Assembly (NCBI GenBank): GCA_947167435.1
Contig: CAMVIC010000057.1
Span: 1 to 9,109, forward strand
Origin: an uncultured Clostridia bacterium
GTDB taxonomy: Bacteria; Bacillota_A; Clostridia; Oscillospirales; Oscillospiraceae
Direction of reading: 5' to 3'
DNA: 9,109 bases
The notes beneath the pieces were generated by a model. That model worked only from the letters and a program-made list of their open reading frames with translations. It did no database searches and was not told the DNA's origin. The translations under genes and the position numbers were made by a program. Below are positions 6,100 to 9,109 of this stretch, piece by piece; the first letter of the stretch is position 1, and each line of letters begins with the position of its first letter.

Positions 6100-7305
6100 A
6101 TGCGCGCATATGAGAGATTGCTTCAGTATGTGAAGATCCACACGGCAAGCGCCGAGGACTGCGACGATACCCCGACCACCCGGCGGCAATTTGATCTGAG
6201 CCGCCTGCTGGAGAAGGAGATGAAGGAGCTGGGCATGGAGAAGGTGTTCGTGGACGAACACGCCTACGTCTACGGCTTCCTGCCCGCCACCGCGGGGCTT
6301 GAGGACAGGCCCTGCGTGGGCCTCATCGCCCATCTGGACACCATCCCGGATTTCAGCGGCGAGAACGTGAAACCCCGCCTGGTGGAAAACTATGACGGCG
6401 GCACCATCCCCCTGGGAGACAGCGGCCGCAGCCTGAGCCCGGAGCAGTTTCCCCATCTCAGCAGCCTGCTGGGTCATACCCTGGTGGTCACCGACGGCAC
6501 CACCGTCCTGGGGGCCGACGACAAGGCGGGCGTGGCGGAGATCATGACCGCCTGCGAGCGGCTGCTTGCGGAGAAGCTGCCCCACGGCCCCGTGGCCGTC
6601 TGCTTTACCCCCGACGAGGAGGTGGGCCACGGCGCGGCGCTTCTGGACCTGCAGCGCTTCGGCGCGGATTTTGCCTATACCGTGGACGGAGGCGAGCCCT
6701 GGGAGATCAACTTCGAGACCTTCAACGCCGCCGGGGCAAAGCTCTCGTTTCAGGGCTTCAACATCCACCCCGGCAGCGCCAAGAACAAGATGATCAACGC
6801 AAGCCTTGTGGCCATGGAGTTTAACGCCATGCTCCCCGCCGGCGAGCGCCCGGAGCACACCGAGAATTACGAGGGCTTCTTTCATCTGACCGACATGCAG
6901 GGCAGCGTGGAGAAGGCCAGCCTCTCCTATATCATCCGGGACCACGACGCGGCCCTTTTCGAGGGCAGAAAAAAGACCATGGAGCACGCGGCGGCGCTGC
7001 TGAACGAAAAGTACAGCCCCGGCACCGTGACGCTGACCATCCGGGACCAGTACCGGAACATGGAGGAGGTCCTCCGCAATCGGATGGACGTGGTGCAGCG
7101 GGCGGAAAAGGCCATCCGCGCAGTGGGACTGGAGCCTGTGGCCGTGCCCGTGCGCGGCGGCACCGACGGGTCCCAGCTCAGCTATCGGGGGCTGCTCTGC
7201 CCCAATCTGGGCACCGGCGGCTATTGCTATCACGGCCCCTATGAGCATGCCTCCGTCCAGAAGATGGATCAGGTGGTGGAAATCCTCCTGGGTCTGCTGA
7301 AGTAA
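6100..7305 (+). CDS. pepT: Peptidase T (tripeptide aminopeptidase, M20B)
   Basis: A 401-residue cytosolic zinc aminopeptidase that removes the N-terminal residue from tripeptides; Salmonella PepT is about 409. The metal and catalytic residues are at near-identical positions to the known enzyme: His78 and Asp80 in AHLDTIPD, Asp140 in GADDKAG, Glu173/Glu174 in TPDEEVGHG, Asp196 in VDGGE, His223 in NIHPGSAKN, RGGTDGSQLS (352-361), and His378 in GYCYHGP. All look intact, so the enzyme should be active. The ATG at 6100 is preceded by AAAGGAGA seven bases upstream, a strong site. It starts 21 bp after the ylmH remnant and ends 22 bp before nahK, consistent with one transcript. Function in peptide nutrition and turnover is well established for the family. 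Confidence 0.97.
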   Translation: MRAYERLLQYVKIHTASAEDCDDTPTTRRQFDLSRLLEKEMKELGMEKVFVDEHAYVYGFLPATAGLEDRPCVGLIAHLDTIPDFSGENVKPRLVENYDGGTIPLGDSGRSLSPEQFPHLSSLLGHTLVVTDGTTVLGADDKAGVAEIMTACERLLAEKLPHGPVAVCFTPDEEVGHGAALLDLQRFGADFAYTVDGGEPWEINFETFNAAGAKLSFQGFNIHPGSAKNKMINASLVAMEFNAMLPAGERPEHTENYEGFFHLTDMQGSVEKASLSYIIRDHDAALFEGRKKTMEHAAALLNEKYSPGTVTLTIRDQYRNMEEVLRNRMDVVQRAEKAIRAVGLEPVAVPVRGGTDGSQLSYRGLLCPNLGTGGYCYHGPYEHASVQKMDQVVEILLGLLK

Positions 7306-7327
7306 AATAAGCGGAGAAGACAGGACA

Positions 7328-8398
7328 ATGGAAATCAAGGAAGCTATCTATCACTTTCCCACAAACGGCAGACCCATCAGCTGCCAGCAGATCAAGAGCG
7401 GGCACATCAACGAGACCTTTCTCATCACCACCGACACCGGCTCCCTCTATATCCTGCAGTGGATCAACCAGTACGTTTTTCCGAACGTGAACGCCATCAT
7501 GAACAACATGAGTGCCATCAGCACCTATCTGCGGCAGCATGAGCAGGGGAGGATGGCCATGATCCAGTATATCGACACCCTGGACGGACACAGCTATTAT
7601 GACGACGGACAGGGCGGCGCCTGGCGGATTTACCGCTTTGTGGAGAACAGCATCTGTCTGCAGTATCCCCGCACGAAGCAGGATTTTTACGAGTGCGCCA
7701 GGGCCTTCGGACACTTCCAGTACGCCCTGCGGGACTTCCCGGCGGAGCAGCTGGAGGAGACCATTGTGGACTTCCACAACACGGTCAACCGCTACCGCCT
7801 GCTGCGCAAGGCAGTGGAGGAGAATCTGTCCGGCCGGGCGGAGCAGGTGGGGGAGGAGCTGGCCTTTGTCCTGGCCCGGGAGGAGCGGGCCTGCCTTCTG
7901 CACCGGATGCGCCTGGAGGGAAAGCTGCCGGTCCGCGCCACCCACAACGACACCAAGATCAACAACGTCCTCCTGGACAAGGACACCCGCAAGGCCATCT
8001 GCGTCATCGACCTGGACACGGTGATGCCGGGCCTCTCGGTATATGACTTCGGGGACGCCATCCGCTTCGGCGCCTCCACGGCGGCGGAGGACGAGAAGGA
8101 CCTGAGCAAGGTGAGCCTGGACCTGGAGCTGTTTCGCACCTTCGCCCAGGGCTTTACCGACGCCTGCCCCAGCCTGACCCGGCAGGAGATCGCCATGCTG
8201 CCCCAGGGAGCCTACACCATGACCCTGGAATGCGGCATGCGCTTTCTCACCGACTATATCGACGGCGACCGCTATTTTGCTACCGACCGGCCGGGGCAGA
8301 ACCTGGACCGCTGCCGCACCCAGTTCAAGCTGGTGCAGGACATGGAGGCCAAGTGGGGCGACATGCAGCAGGTCATCGCGGAAGTGATCGACAAGTAA
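7328..8398 (+). CDS. nahK: N-acetylhexosamine 1-kinase-like phosphotransferase (APH fold)
   Basis: A 356-residue kinase of the aminoglycoside-phosphotransferase fold, closely resembling bifidobacterial NahK (about 359 residues), which phosphorylates the anomeric hydroxyl of GlcNAc/GalNAc in the lacto-N-biose/galacto-N-biose pathway. Features: SGHINETFLITT nucleotide-binding strand region (24-35), GGAWRIYRFVE (96-106), THNDTKINNVLLD with presumed catalytic base Asp208 (205-217), VIDLDTVMPG with metal ligands Asp228/Asp230 (226-235), YDFGDAIRFGAS (239-250), EDEKDLSKV (254-262) and ECGMRFLTDYIDGD (301-314). Start ATG 7328 follows GGAG at 7313-7316. No lacto-N-biose phosphorylase, epimerase or transporter is in the window, so the sugar cannot be fixed; a related amino-sugar or sugar kinase is possible. 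Four hairpins follow its stop codon. Confidence 0.85.
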   Translation: MEIKEAIYHFPTNGRPISCQQIKSGHINETFLITTDTGSLYILQWINQYVFPNVNAIMNNMSAISTYLRQHEQGRMAMIQYIDTLDGHSYYDDGQGGAWRIYRFVENSICLQYPRTKQDFYECARAFGHFQYALRDFPAEQLEETIVDFHNTVNRYRLLRKAVEENLSGRAEQVGEELAFVLAREERACLLHRMRLEGKLPVRATHNDTKINNVLLDKDTRKAICVIDLDTVMPGLSVYDFGDAIRFGASTAAEDEKDLSKVSLDLELFRTFAQGFTDACPSLTRQEIAMLPQGAYTMTLECGMRFLTDYIDGDRYFATDRPGQNLDRCRTQFKLVQDMEAKWGDMQQVIAEVIDK

Positions 8399-8437
8399 AC
8401 GTAACATGGTTTACATAATCCTGATATGATGATAATA

Positions 8438-8461
8438 AGGCCCGGGCAGCAGCCCGGGCCT
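8438..8461 (+). terminator. Strong GC hairpin after nahK without T-tract
   Basis: GGCCCGGGC (8439-8447) and GCCCGGGCC (8452-8460) pair perfectly around an AGCA loop, extended by A8438-T8461. The stem is typical of a terminator but the following bases begin the next inverted repeat rather than a T-run. It may stop 3' exonucleases, or be a terminator whose T-tract was displaced by the adjoining element. Confidence 0.5.
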
Positions 8462-8532
8462 CAGACTGTAGACAAAGTACCCATAGAAAGTGCTTTCGCA
8501 CTCCCTATGGGTACTTTGTCTACAGTCTGAGG
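8459..8532. repeat. Perfect 28-bp inverted repeat, palindromic (REP/MITE-like) element
   Basis: The arm at 8459-8486 (begins CCTCAGACTGTAGAC, ends CCCATAG) is the exact reverse complement of 8505-8532. The 18-bp centre holds a further 5-bp stem, AGTGC (8489-8493) with GCACT (8498-8502), around TTTC, separated from the main stem by an AA/CC mismatch. An RNA copy would form about 33 pairs with one internal loop. It has no coding potential I recognise and no obvious target duplication. Its perfect arms, intergenic position and unlikeness to its GC-rich neighbours suggest a dispersed palindromic element; that is inference until copies are found elsewhere. Confidence 0.7.
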
Positions 8533-8557
8533 AGGCAGCAATAGCTGCCTCCTCTTT
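8529..8557 (+). terminator. Hairpin with short T-rich tail
   Basis: GAGGAGGCAGC (8529-8539) pairs perfectly with GCTGCCTCCTC (8544-8554) around an AATA loop, followed by TTT. It resembles a plus-strand intrinsic terminator for the nahK transcript with a weak tail. Its first four bases are shared with the right arm of the large inverted repeat, so the two folds compete slightly at the base. Confidence 0.5.
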
Positions 8558-8564
8558 GATGCAG

Positions 8565-8607
8565 AAAACCGCATGGAAGATGTTCTACCATGCGGCTTTT
8601 CTTATTT
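8565..8607. terminator. Bidirectional intrinsic terminator between convergent genes
   Basis: CCGCATGG (8569-8576) pairs with CCATGCGG (8588-8595) around an 11-base loop. On the plus strand it is followed by CTTTTCTTATTTC; on the minus strand by TTTT (8568-8565). It sits just past the stop codon of the minus-strand membrane protein gene and below the nahK hairpins, so it can end transcription from both sides. Confidence 0.75.
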
Positions 8608-8970
8608 CTGGCTCAATTCCTCGGTCAGCCGGAGGATCTCCGGCGCGATCTCCGCCTTGCGCTTTTCCACCAGCTTGCGGTACAGCCAGGGGGCGATCAG
8701 CATTCCGACAATGCCAATTACACACAGGATCGCGCCTGGCACCCACAGGCTCCATACCAGAAAACAACACATTCCCACGCCAAAGACCAGCGCACTGAGG
8801 ATGCCAAGCGCCATTGCCGCAATGAAGCCCGGCGTGGTCACACTGGCGTCCAGCTTGCGGAGCTGTTCCATTTTATCCTCCTGTTCCTCGCGCGGCAGAT
8901 ACTTCTTGCGGATCGCTTCGATCTCGCTCTGCCGCTCGGCGGAATAGCTGTATTCAAAATTCTCACTCAT
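8602..8970 (-). CDS. Small two-helix membrane protein of unknown function
   Basis: A 122-residue protein. A charged, probably helical N-terminus (about 1-43, rich in Glu, Lys and Arg, including [24 protein letters not shown]) precedes two hydrophobic helices (about 48-71 and 75-95, with GMCC between Gly-rich stretches) and a charged C-terminal tail ending RLTEELSQK. The likely topology is both tails inside. I recall similar small gut-clostridial proteins carrying the database label dihydropteridine reductase, but no NAD-binding or pterin site is visible and I do not support that name. The ATG at 8970 has an excellent AGGAGGAG site and overlaps the stop of the upstream histidine kinase by 4 bp, so it is translationally coupled to it and may be an accessory or output of that system. 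Confidence 0.85.
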   Translation of the reverse strand: MSENFEYSYSAERQSEIEAIRKKYLPREEQEDKMEQLRKLDASVTTPGFIAAMALGILSALVFGVGMCCFLVWSLWVPGAILCVIGIVGMLIAPWLYRKLVEKRKAEIAPEILRLTEELSQK

Positions 8971-9109
8971 GTTTGTGCTCCTCCTCTTCTGATTTTCACG
9001 GTGAAGGTCGTGCCCCTACCCAATTCGCTCTTCACACCAATCTCACCGCCGATGATGTCCACCACGCGCTTGACCAGCGCCAACCCCAGGCCGTTGCCCT
9101 GGGTGGCGT
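8967..9109 (-). CDS. Histidine kinase C-terminal tail (ATPase domain G2 box), 5' part outside window
   Basis: Only the last 46 or so residues are present. They include the HATPase G2 box [13 protein letters not shown], then [20 protein letters not shown], the standard end of a sensor kinase ATPase domain. The stop codon TGA overlaps the ATG of the small membrane protein as ATGA. It is a different kinase from the one at 639-1628. Its sensor region and partner regulator lie beyond the right edge. Confidence 0.92.
   Translation of the reverse strand, partial: ATQGNGLGLALVKRVVDIIGGEIGVKSELGRGTTFTVKIRRGGAQT

Noticed and set aside
5929..8407. Long minus-strand frames opposite pepT and nahK
   Set aside because: Antisense shadows of two well-conserved enzymes; no family resemblance.
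8490..8947. Plus-strand frames over the hairpin cluster and small membrane gene
   Set aside because: They begin inside the inverted repeat or the terminator and run antisense to the supported minus-strand gene.

Overview
The window looks like chromosomal DNA from a high-GC gut clostridium, most likely Oscillospiraceae-like. The basis is GC-rich coding sequence, AGGAGG-type ribosome sites, a YqhQ/DUF1385 protein, an OmpR/histidine-kinase pair, a YlmH homologue, and a NahK-type amino-sugar kinase typical of gut bacteria. The taxonomic call is inference. No tRNA, rRNA, CRISPR array, transposase or phage gene is visible.

Layout: (1) Minus-strand operon, 2389 to 1: OmpR-family response regulator, a histidine kinase with almost no extracytoplasmic domain, then a DUF1385 membrane protein cut by the window edge. 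(2) Divergent intergenic region 2390-2796: a minus-strand promoter, a long structured leader for the regulator (including an inverted repeat that could hide its ribosome binding site), and a strong plus-strand promoter ending almost on top of the next start codon. (3) Plus-strand run 2797-8398: a TetM/EF-G-like GTPase fused to a YacP/Rae1-type NYN nuclease domain, an overlapping but frameshifted ylmH (S4 RNA-binding protein), peptidase T (pepT), and an N-acetylhexosamine 1-kinase (nahK). (4) Convergent intergenic region 8399-8601: four consecutive hairpins, including a perfect 28-bp inverted repeat. (5) Minus-strand pair entering from the right edge: the C-terminal tail of a second histidine kinase overlapping by 4 bp a small two-helix membrane protein.

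The most notable item is the 860-residue GTPase-nuclease fusion. Its N-terminal part resembles a tetracycline ribosomal protection protein, but the loop-tip residues linked to drug release are not conserved. Its C-terminal part resembles Rae1, the B. subtilis endonuclease that cuts mRNA in the ribosomal A site. With the overlapping ylmH, another ribosome-associated factor, it suggests a ribosome rescue or mRNA-surveillance module. It appears to be expressed from a leaderless or nearly leaderless transcript. The downstream pepT and nahK are metabolic genes (peptide and amino-sugar use) carried in the same direction.
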